Shown here: piece by piece, positions 29,276-39,100 of the stretch
How the letters are laid out: each line of letters begins with the position of its first letter
Numbering within the stretch: position 1 is the stretch's first letter
Assembly: GCA_041399205.1 (NCBI GenBank)
Contig: JAWKTK010000021.1
Location: 122,042-186,041, forward strand
DNA: 64,000 bases
DNA from: JAGQOZ01 sp041399205
Lineage (GTDB): Bacteria > Planctomycetota > Planctomycetia > Pirellulales > Pirellulaceae
Reading direction: 5' to 3'
Made by a program: the position numbers and the translations under genes
Notes under the pieces: generated by a model
Told to the model about the DNA's origin: nothing
Database searches by the model: none
Seen by the model: only the letters and a program-made list of their open reading frames with translations

Positions 29276-29606
29276 GAAGATATCTCCGCGAAAAAGGAAA
29301 AACAGACCAACTGTGGTCAAATGGTCACTCAACCCAAAGAATTGTAGACTTAGTAGCATCGACTCGCAAGCTTTGGAAGGATATCCAAACGACCTCGGGT
29401 CGCGGTCCTCCGACAGGATCGATATCGAATGAGACAACGCCATACGCAACGCGGCATATACAACATGTGCCACACACGAACTGTTTTTCTCGCCGAGTTG
29501 TTATGCTAAGACGCAGGATATAGAACGACTTGGTGACGGGCAGGCGTGGGCGCCGATTCGCGGTGCCGTGTGATCTGACGAGAATTCCTGTTCGGAAAAA
29601 AATGTC
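29276..29606. other. Intergenic region upstream of the LamG gene
   Basis: 331 bases between two minus-strand genes. It must carry the promoter of the LamG gene (ribosome binding site GGAG at about 29284). A short palindrome, CGACCTCGGGTCG, lies near 29391. I see no gene and no T-tailed hairpin for the gene to the right. Confidence 0.45.
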
Positions 29607-30587
29607 CTATATCGTTTTCATCCGGGACATCAGTATTCGAGCCCCAACTGCAACGACACCAGCGAACGATAACAGCACGAATGCCGAAGGTTCCGGGACC
29701 GCCGTGATTTGGAAACCCTGCAGCGAATTGGTGAACTTTGAATTGGTCGAAGTGCTTCCGCCAAAGCTGCCGTCAACTAGGGCAACGTCTTCCAGATAGG
29801 AAATCACGCGAAATCCGCCCAATAACACGTCTGGTCCTACGATGTCCGATGCCAAGACGTTTGCGTTGTCGTTTGAGCCAGATGTACCCGAGCTGGGACT
29901 GTTCGGATCAGTCAAGTCAACGGTTTGAGGCGATGCCGCGACAAAGACCATGTCGGACGCGATGATGTCCGCCGCCGTCGAGGGAAGATTCGATACGCCG
30001 TTATTCCAGAAGCCGTTGTACGAATAGTTGCCAATCGGATCACCACTGGCATTTAGAAACTGGATCACGGTCGATTCGAATGCTGCTCCCGAACTGTTGC
30101 CGCTGGTGTAATCAACCGTGAGGTTTTCCGATCGAGATAGAAAGTGATTGGAAAACTCAACCGTAATGGTCGTTGAAATGAGATCGCCTGTGTGTGAATC
30201 AGGGGCGTTATCGAATATTTTTAAAGACGTAAATCCGCTGCCAGTATAGTCGACGTTTAATTCACCAAAGGTTCGTCCCAATCCTCCGCCAGCAACACTA
30301 TAGAGATTGATCGTGTTGGATAGAGATGCGGTAACTTGGAAGTCGGCTGAATCGTATGTCGCCGTAGAAAGATGCGGTGAAAAAGTTGTGTTGGCAACAA
30401 CGTCGATGGCTTGCGTGGTCGATACTGGGGATCCAGTGGCTTGTGCGAGCCGAACATTTCCGCCCGAATAGCCCAACGCATCGCGAACTCCAAATTCGTC
30501 GAAGTTGATTGTAACGACATCCGCAGGCAATGAATTAGCAAACAAAGCGATGAAGGTAGCAACCAGCAATCGCGCAACGCTTTTCAT
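29607..30587 (-). CDS. PEP-CTERM protein of unknown function
   Basis: 326 residues. The start at 30587 is supported by AGGAG 8 bases upstream and by the signal peptide MKSVARLLVATFIALFANS followed by LPADVVTINFDEFG. The body is an all-beta, Gly/Ser/Thr/Asn-rich domain with few charged residues, consistent with a single extracellular beta-sandwich. It lacks the dockerin-like cassette found in its neighbours. It ends with AVPEPSAFVLLSFAGVVAVG and a basic tail (SRMKTI), a PEP-CTERM signal. No catalytic motif is seen; ligand binding or matrix structure is a guess. Confidence 0.85.
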   Translation of the reverse strand: MKSVARLLVATFIALFANSLPADVVTINFDEFGVRDALGYSGGNVRLAQATGSPVSTTQAIDVVANTTFSPHLSTATYDSADFQVTASLSNTINLYSVAGGGLGRTFGELNVDYTGSGFTSLKIFDNAPDSHTGDLISTTITVEFSNHFLSRSENLTVDYTSGNSSGAAFESTVIQFLNASGDPIGNYSYNGFWNNGVSNLPSTAADIIASDMVFVAASPQTVDLTDPNSPSSGTSGSNDNANVLASDIVGPDVLLGGFRVISYLEDVALVDGSFGGSTSTNSKFTNSLQGFQITAVPEPSAFVLLSFAGVVAVGARILMSRMKTI

Positions 30588-31299
30588 GGTGTTTTCTCCT
30601 GTTGTGTTACTTCGTAGGTTTGACGTTGTACCTAGCGTTGTCGGGATTTGGAACTGAAAGAAAAAAAATAAATCGAATCGGGTTGGCGGCAGTTTGTTTT
30701 TGGCCTCGTCGACGAGAGTACGCGACGTTCCATGAAACCGGGCATATACGCAAACGTGCAGTGGCTGTGTGTTTGATGTATCGATTTGTCCCGAGTATTT
30801 TTGAAGGTCATGTATTCTGTCGAGTCAATTTAACAAGACGGGAAAATTCTGAACCAGCATTCTTTTGCATTTCGGCTTGGTAATCACGTGCCGTCCGCCG
30901 CTCCGAATCGAACAAGGGATTGACGACCGGTGGCCGACGCAGCGGCAAAGATGTGTCGTTCTTCCGGCGGTGGGCCGATGGATGGCACCTTTTGCAGTCG
31001 GCACCTTTTGCAGTCGCCGTTTGCAGTCGCCGTTTGCAGTCGCACTCGATCTAACAACGCGAGATGGTGCTCTGGTTGCCGGTTGGTATACTGTCGTGGA
31101 CGGCGATATGATTACGAACTACTTTGCGTACGTGATGAACCTTGAGCAAAGGGTTTTGGTCAAGATGTTGCTGTTGATGTAACAGGATTGCCTGGGGACC
31201 ATCGCATGCGATAGAGCCGACCGTCGAGTTGGTTTCGAAATCGACTGGCGCCGGCCCGCTGTTCCTGCTTGTTTTGTTATGGAGTCCGATCGCATTGTC
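30588..31299. other. Gene-poor stretch
   Basis: About 700 bases. Open frames of about 90-105 codons are present, but they lack ribosome binding sites, have odd composition and overlap a short tandem repeat at 30985-31042. I do not accept any of them as a gene. It probably holds promoters for the flanking genes. Confidence 0.5.
30985..31042. repeat. Short tandem repeat with TTTGCAGTCG core
   Basis: Two exact 16-base copies of GCACCTTTTGCAGTCG are followed by two exact 13-base copies of CCGTTTGCAGTCG. The four share the TTTGCAGTCG core. Unit length and lack of spacers argue for slippage rather than a binding-site array. Confidence 0.8.
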
Positions 31300-31515
31300 A
31301 TGTCCGAACCGCTTTCGAAATCGCAGCAAAAACTTCGCGGTCGCAACGTCGCGGATATGACAACCGATCAATTACGAGATTGGATTGATGCGTGTGCCAA
31401 AATGGAACGATGGGTTACCGCTGCTAAAGCCCGCCGTTCGTGGAAACAGAGTGGACATGATGCTCAATTAGAGCTAGAACGCCGGAACAACCTTGCCCAA
31501 ACGGATGGCTCGTGA
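31300..31515 (+). CDS. Small hypothetical protein
   Basis: 71 residues from the ATG at 31300 (MSEPLSKSQQKLRGRN), or 78 from an ATG at 31279. The sequence is strongly charged and helical (TTDQLRDWIDACAKMERWV, then ARRSWKQSGHDAQLELERRN), with no membrane segment or signal peptide. The composition looks like a real soluble helical protein rather than a chance frame. I recognise no family, and there is no strong ribosome binding site. Confidence 0.5.
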   Translation: MSEPLSKSQQKLRGRNVADMTTDQLRDWIDACAKMERWVTAAKARRSWKQSGHDAQLELERRNNLAQTDGS

Positions 31516-31701
31516 CGGCCAAGCGAAACAACCCGCATGATGTATATTGAAGACAAATTCGGACACACCGACAGTGGTCTGGCCTAAATTGATCGCGTTA
31601 CTTTTTTTCACGAGCAGCGCGGGATTGTTTGAGGCGGAAGTCGAACTTTCGCCTGTCAGCAATGAAATTCAAGAAGCTAGATTCGGCGATTGAGTTGCAA
31701 T

Positions 31702-32022
31702 ATGCGTTTGATCATCGGAATTTTGGTTGGATGTGCGTCGGGTGTTGCGACCGCGATACTGCGCGATTCAATACATAGTGAAATGATGCTACTGGCCGTC
31801 TTTGTCGGCAGCTCATACTTTACTGCCTTTGTCGTTCGACAATGGTTCTGGCTGCCAGTGATCACAGTGTACTCTGCTTTCTTGATGGGGCACGCCGTGT
31901 TGTATCCGCGTAAGGGACTTCCCGACGGATACGTCGTTGGTGTTATTCTTCTTGGAATTGGTGCCGTCCTAGGAAACTTGACGGCTAGGGCATGGGATTT
32001 CGCCTTACGACAAAGACAGTAA
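31702..32022 (+). CDS. Small integral membrane protein
   Basis: 106 residues from the ATG at 31702 (MRLIIGILVGCASGVATAIL). Three to four hydrophobic segments are visible (positions about 1-20, 30-65 with FVGSSYFTAFVV and FWLPVITVYSAFL, and 78-97 with VVGVILLGIGAVLG). The second loop holds YPRKGLPDGY and the end is basic. No known family is recognised. It stands alone on the plus strand between the small gene at 31300 and the PEP-CTERM gene at 32248. Confidence 0.6.
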   Translation: MRLIIGILVGCASGVATAILRDSIHSEMMLLAVFVGSSYFTAFVVRQWFWLPVITVYSAFLMGHAVLYPRKGLPDGYVVGVILLGIGAVLGNLTARAWDFALRQRQ

Positions 32023-32247
32023 TGTGGCGAAACAAACGCCTGTTTTTGACAATACGTGATTACTTTTGTCGATGATGTCCCCGTCTGGCTGGTCGTCCAG
32101 TATCGCTTGGTCCTGTTGGCTTGGTTTCACAAGCGAAATCATGCGCAGTTCGCTTGGAAAATGTTCTCGGAAAACCGCGAGCGCTGGCGGATTGCTTGGC
32201 GTTGTTCTGTTGTCAGAAACCTTTTTTCTTCTCACAGGAGCAGCGTT

Positions 32248-33129
32248 ATGAAGACCAAAGTTGTTGGAGTGTTGTTTTGCGTTTGGTTCGTGGCTACGGG
32301 ATGGTTAAAGGCCAGCGTAGTCAGCCCGAACAGTGTTTCCTTGCTATCAGGCACAACTTCGGCCGCTTCGCCTTATTTGGCCGGCACGGTGGTGAATGAT
32401 CAACTGATCCCATTTTCCATTCAAGACAGTTTGGGAAACACGCTGGTAGAAGGAAAGCTGCAAGAACGAGTCACTCGATCGACAGCCACCGGACAGCTGG
32501 TTTACGCTCCGCGCATTCGCAACCTGAGCGCCCCCAACGGCGAAGCTTGGGTCATGGGACTTTCCTACACCGGTTTTGACGGCACGATGACCAACGTCGA
32601 TTACCGCATCGATGGACTGGGGCAAGTCGGGCCGAACAGTGTGAGCCGTAGTGCAGACGGAGACCGTTTGCACTTTCGCCACGATCCGAATCTAATTGTT
32701 CCTCCAGACGAACAGAAATTCCTGTCCATCTACACCGACTCGGAGTACTTTGCTCCGGCTGGCGAAATCACCATCTACGCTCAGAATGATTTTGGTGCCA
32801 ATGTTTTCTCGACGACATTACATCGAGTTGCCGCGCCGGCGTTTGCCGGTGATGCCAATCTGGACGGATTGTTTGATTCAGCGGACTTGGTACAAGTCTT
32901 TGCTGCCGGCGAATTTGAAGACGGTATCCTGAAAAATTCAACTTGGCACGAAGGAGATTGGAACGACGATTTGGAATTTGACACGGCCGATCTGGTGGCT
33001 GCGTTCCGAGCGGGTAACTATTCAGACGGAGCTGCGGCTGTTTCGGCAGTTCCGGAACCGAGTGCCGCGAATTTGCTGTGGGCTTGTGGACTAGTGGCAA
33101 TCATGATGTTGCGTCGTCCGGCAAAGTAA
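32248..33129 (+). CDS. Secreted protein with dockerin-like cassette and PEP-CTERM tail
   Basis: 293 residues. The ATG at 32248 follows CACAGGAG by 8 bases and opens a signal peptide (MKTKVVGVLFCVWFVATGWL). A single beta-rich domain covers about residues 25-190; it has no catalytic motif that I recognise. Then follow the dockerin-like cassette, GDANLDGLFDSADLVQVFAA and GDWNDDLEFDTADLVAAF, and the tail VPEPSAANLLWACGLVAIMM plus LRRPAK, a PEP-CTERM signal. In the second EF-hand the usual NGDG is NDDL, so calcium binding there may be weaker. It converges on the lamin-tail/CotH gene with a gap of only 14 bases. Probably an exosortase substrate. Confidence 0.87.
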   Translation: MKTKVVGVLFCVWFVATGWLKASVVSPNSVSLLSGTTSAASPYLAGTVVNDQLIPFSIQDSLGNTLVEGKLQERVTRSTATGQLVYAPRIRNLSAPNGEAWVMGLSYTGFDGTMTNVDYRIDGLGQVGPNSVSRSADGDRLHFRHDPNLIVPPDEQKFLSIYTDSEYFAPAGEITIYAQNDFGANVFSTTLHRVAAPAFAGDANLDGLFDSADLVQVFAAGEFEDGILKNSTWHEGDWNDDLEFDTADLVAAFRAGNYSDGAAAVSAVPEPSAANLLWACGLVAIMMLRRPAK

Positions 33130-33143
33130 GCACGATTCGGCAA

Positions 33144-36100
33144 TCAAGCCTGAAACAGCGAATCAATTGCTTGTTCGTCCAATCGTTTGACGCGAAGTAT
33201 TTGGCCGTCGCCAACCTGTTCTTGGTTTGCGGCGGCCTTTTGCGTTGACTGCCAGTGGGGCACTTGGCTGGTTCGCAACGCAAATACTGCATCGACCGGC
33301 GAGGCCGAAGAATCAGCTGTTTCGGCAGCTGCTACGAACGATCCAAACTGAAACGCCACGACTAAATCTTGCGTGCTAAATTCACCATCGCAATTCCAAT
33401 CGCCAGTGCTCCATGTCGAATTATCCGCAATGGCGTCTTCATATTGTCCCGCCACAAAAACGCTGACAAAGTCACTGGAATTGAAAATGCCATCCAAATT
33501 GGCGTCGCCAAACGATGTTTGAAAATACTGCTGCACCAGAATCTGCAAGTCACCAAAATCCAGGGCGCCAGAACCATCAAAATCAAATGCCAAATCGTTG
33601 GTTCGACAGAACGTGTCAATGTCTTCTGCGGTTTGTTGACCGTCACCGTTCAGATCGCCTGGCAAACCGGTTGCCGCTCGGCCAGGCGTTCCGCCCAACA
33701 CCGCACTGGCTTGCCACTTGGCCGCATCGCTCCATTCATTGGCAGCCGTATTCGCCGGATCGATGATTTCTAAGCTATAGCCATCACCGTCGGCCGCGGT
33801 GGGCCAATTCGCTTGATCGCTGTATTCAAACTGCAATACGACATTGCCTTGTGCATCCTCTAAACGGATCGATTCGCCGCTGTTTCGCAAGTTACCTGCG
33901 TATTGGCCAGCGACTGGAATTTGCATGCCATAACGAGCTGCAAAGGCGGACGGATTGGACGTCAACACAAGATAGTTGCCGGGCAGCAGCGTCGTCCCCG
34001 CCGCAAAGACGAACGGTTCCGAAGGCCCATCCACGAGCCGCACACCGCTCAGATCCAGCGGTTGCGAACCGGACGTGTTGACCAATTCAATAAATTCAAA
34101 ATCTTCATTATTCCAGTTCGAATCGACCGCCAATTCCGCGACGGTCGGGTCGGCCGGATTGTACATCAGCTCCGAGATTCGCAGGAACTGCTGCAGCAGC
34201 GGAGTGGCTACGGTGCTGGTGACAGAAATAGTATCGGTGCCAACCACATTGCCTTGGTAGTCTAATGCCTCCAGCGCAATTGCGTTCACTCCTTCGACCA
34301 GCGATAGATCGATTTGCCATTGCTTGTCATCCAACCAGACTACGGGCAATGTTTCTCCGGAATTTGCCAAACGAATCTGGTGCACGTCAATCCAGCCTTC
34401 GCCTTGCAAACGAAGTTGATTGGCATCTACCGTCAGCGGTTGCCCGTTGTTGGTAGAAATGGCGAATTCCACTTGCGGAGCCAGACGATTGAGTTCGCTT
34501 TGCACAAACGTCGAACGCTGGTCAATGTAATTCACAAAAAACGAACTGCTGACCTTTTGCGTGACTTGCGAATAGTGTTCGGCCCACGGTGTTAAATAGT
34601 CCGTGTTGTACGTCGTTTGCACCAGGTCCAGTAAGTGTTTGTAAAGCAGTCGTCGGTACTGCGGCAGCTGCATGATCTTGGTAAAGTTGCTGCCACCTCG
34701 TCCAGTCAGCGAACTCGTCGGCCCATAATAAAATCCGTGATCCACATCCCACGGGAACGCTAACACTTTGCCATCTTCCGGTCGAACATACAAATCAATA
34801 TTGTGAGACAATCCCATGTTGTAGGTGTCGGCTGTTCCAACCAGCGATGTCATGGCAAAGTAGCGCATCCATTGGTCCACGTCGATCACGTCTTCTACCA
34901 CTTCGGCCAGTTCGCTGCGTCCCAGAGAAAACGCTTGGCCCAGCCGCATGATGCTGGAAAAATCATCTTTCGCTCGATTGTTTTTCAGCACGTAGTTGAA
35001 TCGATAGGCTTCTTTGTTGGTGCCCAAGTCGGAAATGTCGATGCCGATGACCGCGTTGGGCGAACGCTTCAGCGATTCCGGATTGCCGTTGGTGGTTGTC
35101 GTTGCATGATAGATCAGTTCAAACTTGAACAGCGAACCGTCGCTACCGTTGTCGAATTGAGAATCTAAAAAGACATCGGAATATCGAGCCATCTTGAGTA
35201 ACGCCAGGCCGGTGTTTCCGCTCCGTGGCGCATCGATGTAGACTACGTCGTCATACATGCCCGCGATTCCGCCGGCGTGATTCGCAATTTGATAGATCAG
35301 CAATTCATGCGGACTGGCTCCCGATTCGCCGCGGATCCCACCACCATTTCCGTTCGAAATCACCACGCCTCGATCCACCGCAATCGATCCATGCACGCCT
35401 CGGAACAAATGATCCGCATCAAATTCAATATTGAAACCCGCCAACGGTCCGCCTCGCCCATACCCACTGGCTCGCAATCGAACGCCCACGTCGTAGAAGA
35501 CTTCTTCGTCGTTGTAGATCACCGTGGCGCCTAGCCGACCGTTGCTCATCACGTTACTGTTGGTGTGCAGCAGATTGACGTCCGCTGGTGTCATGATCAG
35601 CCGCAACGAATGCACGGTTCGATTCGGAATGGCTGACGACGCAACTCGATAAAGTGAACGAGCATCTTCGCCGGCCAGTGGCAACATGCTGGTAGCGCCT
35701 AGCGAATCATGGGCGGACACAAAGAATTGCACCACGGAATCGGCTGACTGAGCGGGAATGATGGCCGAAAATTGACCGTCACGATTTCGCTCCATCGCCA
35801 CTTGCCGGAACGCACGTCCCTGTACCGAATAATGCAATGTGACGTCGGCCACGTCATGCAAATCGTCAGCAGCAACGGTCACCGTCACGGCATCTTCGGG
35901 CGACGGTACGGCCGGACTGTGCCTTAGATTTTGCAGGTTGGGGCCGGCGTTTTCCACATAGACGGAATTCACTTGACCGGGCGTGCCTGTCAGATTGGGC
36001 GTGGTCAGAATAGTTGTGGCGGCAGCTTTGCCAAAATACAAACGCGAATTTAGTTGAGGCGAACCGCTGACCCATCGAGCTCTAAACGAAATCTCGTACG

Positions 36101-39100
36101 ACTGGCCTTCCGCAATACGGGCTCGATCGGCAAACGTCGTTTCCGCATGGTTGTGCATGTGTTCGGTGGCGCCGGTCGCCGTCAGCTGCAAAACGTGGTT
36201 GGCACCATCGTCAGGGTCGGCAATGACAAGGCCCGAATGCGTGCCGATAATTCGCCATGTATTGGGTGCGGTGCCAATCGCATCGGCTTGGAACGAACCA
36301 TTTTGCAGCCGGTCAATCGCTTGGCCGTCGGGATCTTCTATCACGCGAATGTCATCGATCAGCACTTGGCCTTCGTCCAACAGCCCGATGATCAATTCGT
36401 GGAAATAGTTGGGCGCGGCCAATCCGTCTGGTTCGTCCGCGATCGCTCGATAAGCATACGTTTGCCACTGGCTTCGCCCAGACTCGTCACTACTGCGCCA
36501 ATTTTCTGGCAGCCGATTGTCGGCCCACGGATTGATCAGTTCCAAGCTGGAGCCGCCGCCGTCGGCCGCTTCCGGCCAGCGACCGCCATCGTAATAGTGG
36601 ACTTCGTCCGCAGGATTTCCCAAGGCATCGCTCAACACAAGACGTTCTCCGCTATTGCTGAGTTGTCCGCCGAACGGACCCACAATCCGAGCTGCCGGAA
36701 ACTGCTGCTGCAGTTGGACGGGATGCTTGGCGACGACCAGAAATTCGCCGGGCGCCAACTGCGTTTCTGGAGCGAACTGAAACTCAATGCCTTCGTTCAA
36801 CGCCCAGCCGGAAAGATCCACGGTCGCATCACTGCGGTTCAATAGTTCCAGCCATTGCGTGTCCGATTCCTGATAGGCCGAACCGGGTGTCGTTTCCGTG
36901 GCAAACAGTGTTGCTCCAAATGCCACGTCTTCACTACCGACTGCTTGATGCAGCGCGACTGCCAACACGTTGTCACCCTGTCGTAGTGCTTCGGCGGGCA
37001 ACGAGACTACGCCGGTGAATCGAGAAGCAGCGTCATTTTGCAACGCGTTTTGGCCGTGGGACAACGGTCCGTCGGCTAGATTCTGCCGGTAGACTTCTTG
37101 GCCATTCAGATACACCACTGCTCCGTCATCCGCCAGCAGATTCATGAACAGCGATGTGTTTTCCGGATTGCCGCTAAACGGAAATGTCTGGCGAAAGTAG
37201 TTGGTTGCCGCGCCGACGGCCAATTCGTCACCAAGAGTTAATGGTTCGGAGATGAAGTTGAAATACAGGTCATCCAGCAAGACCGTAGCGTTTGCGTTGC
37301 CGTTGGGATTTTGCGTACGAAGGGTGACCGAATACGACGACTTGTCGGCCATAAACAACTGGCTGGATCGAGTTCGAAAGGTTTTGTCCGAAACCAAACG
37401 TTTGGCCGAAATAATTTTCTCTGTGGCCAAGCCCGCGTCCAACACAATTTCCAAATCATTGGCGGTCGTCGACGCGTCGCTGAGCCGTTCTGACCAGCTG
37501 AACGAATACGTAACACCTGACTCGAATCCGCTGATACGCTGCGAAATTGCCGAACTACCCTGCAAGTACAACAGTTGATTGCCTTCGGGTGCAAACGTGT
37601 TGCCTTGAATGGCGCTCTGCCGGCGCGAAATCCCCGTTTGGCCCAAAAAAGTCCAACCGGCTCCGGCAGGCGAATTGACTGCCGCACCTTCGGCCAAAGA
37701 AAAAAGTTCGGCATTACCATTGGCTACCAGCGGGACGGCTCGAGTCATCCGGACGTTGTCCAGCAAAGCAGTATTGTCTTCCGCCGCGTCGCCGACGTTG
37801 CGAACATTGCCGATACGCAGTGAAGCCGTGGCGGTGGCAGCGGTGAACGGTTGGCTGATGACATGAACAAAACGGTCGGTTCGAACGACATCGTGTTCGG
37901 ACACAATGGAATTGGTGCCCATCGACGCAAAGACACGAGCGTCCGTGTCCGTGAGGCCTCGTTCATTTTCGTAATACTGCAACGTATACCGCTTGCCTGG
38001 AACAAAGCCGGTTAGGCTTTGCGTCATGTTGGTGGCACCTTGTAGGAAGGCAACACGTTCTCCGTCCGGAACCGTGCCGTCATTCAGAAACGGACCGGTA
38101 ACATCATTCAGTCCGGAACTACCGCCGTTGGACCAGCTTTCAATCGAACCATAGCCGGGCCATTCGGCGATGGGGCCTTCTTCAAAACTGGCATTGGCAA
38201 TGGCAATGGTGCTGGTTCCGACGCCGTCCGGCAGGTCACCGCTGAAGTCGATATTGACTTGCCCGGCATAGAGGATGGCGTTGCCTTCAGGCCAATCCGC
38301 ATCGTTAAAATTCAAATTGGTCCAATTGGCAGCCGGTGCCACATTGTTGTCACTGTAGTTCCACGTACTATGAAACGGAAGCAATAAGTGGTCTTCCACC
38401 AGATCGCCTACTTCAAACGTCGGCTGATCGTGATAGTGGATTTCGTTGATGACAATGGCATCATTCAGCGTGATGTCATTTGCCTGTCCGAACGAAGGCT
38501 GCGTCGCATTATGGAACGAACCAGTGACGTTGGGCCACCGAGCCTGTGCGGAGCGACTGACACGAACCGCGTCGGTGACCGAAGGTACTTCGGGCGAAGC
38601 CGCCGATTCGACCACATATACCAACGCATTGTTGTCCAGCGTCAGCGGCCGTTCGACGGTCACGTATCCATTGATCGGAAGAGTGCCGGCCAAATCAATC
38701 CGTTGATCGCCGACCACCAGTTGATGGCCCGCTAGATCAATAGAGCTGCTTCCTCCGTTGGCCAATTCGACTTTTACTTCGTCACCCGCCGCCGCAATTT
38801 CATTGATCAAAATTGGCGCAAAATGACCATTGGGATCGGTTGGCAGTTCTTCCACATGCAGTTGCGTCAGGAATGCCAAGTCCGTGTCATTCGCAGACGC
38901 TTGATGCAGTTCCACCGCCAGCACGTTCTGGCCGGTTCGCAAAACGTCGCGAGGTAATGCGACTTCAGGCAAAAAGATTTGATCGCCGACGGTGGCAGAG
39001 CTGGCCAGAGTTTGGTGCGTGACTGGGCCGTCAGGCATGTTGGTGCGCCACACTTCATGACCATTCAAATAGACAATCGCGCCATCGTCTACGGTGCCAC

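Noticed and set aside
30602..31182. Two plus-strand frames of about 93 and 105 codons
   Set aside because: No ribosome binding site or domain, unlikely composition, and the second runs through a short tandem repeat.
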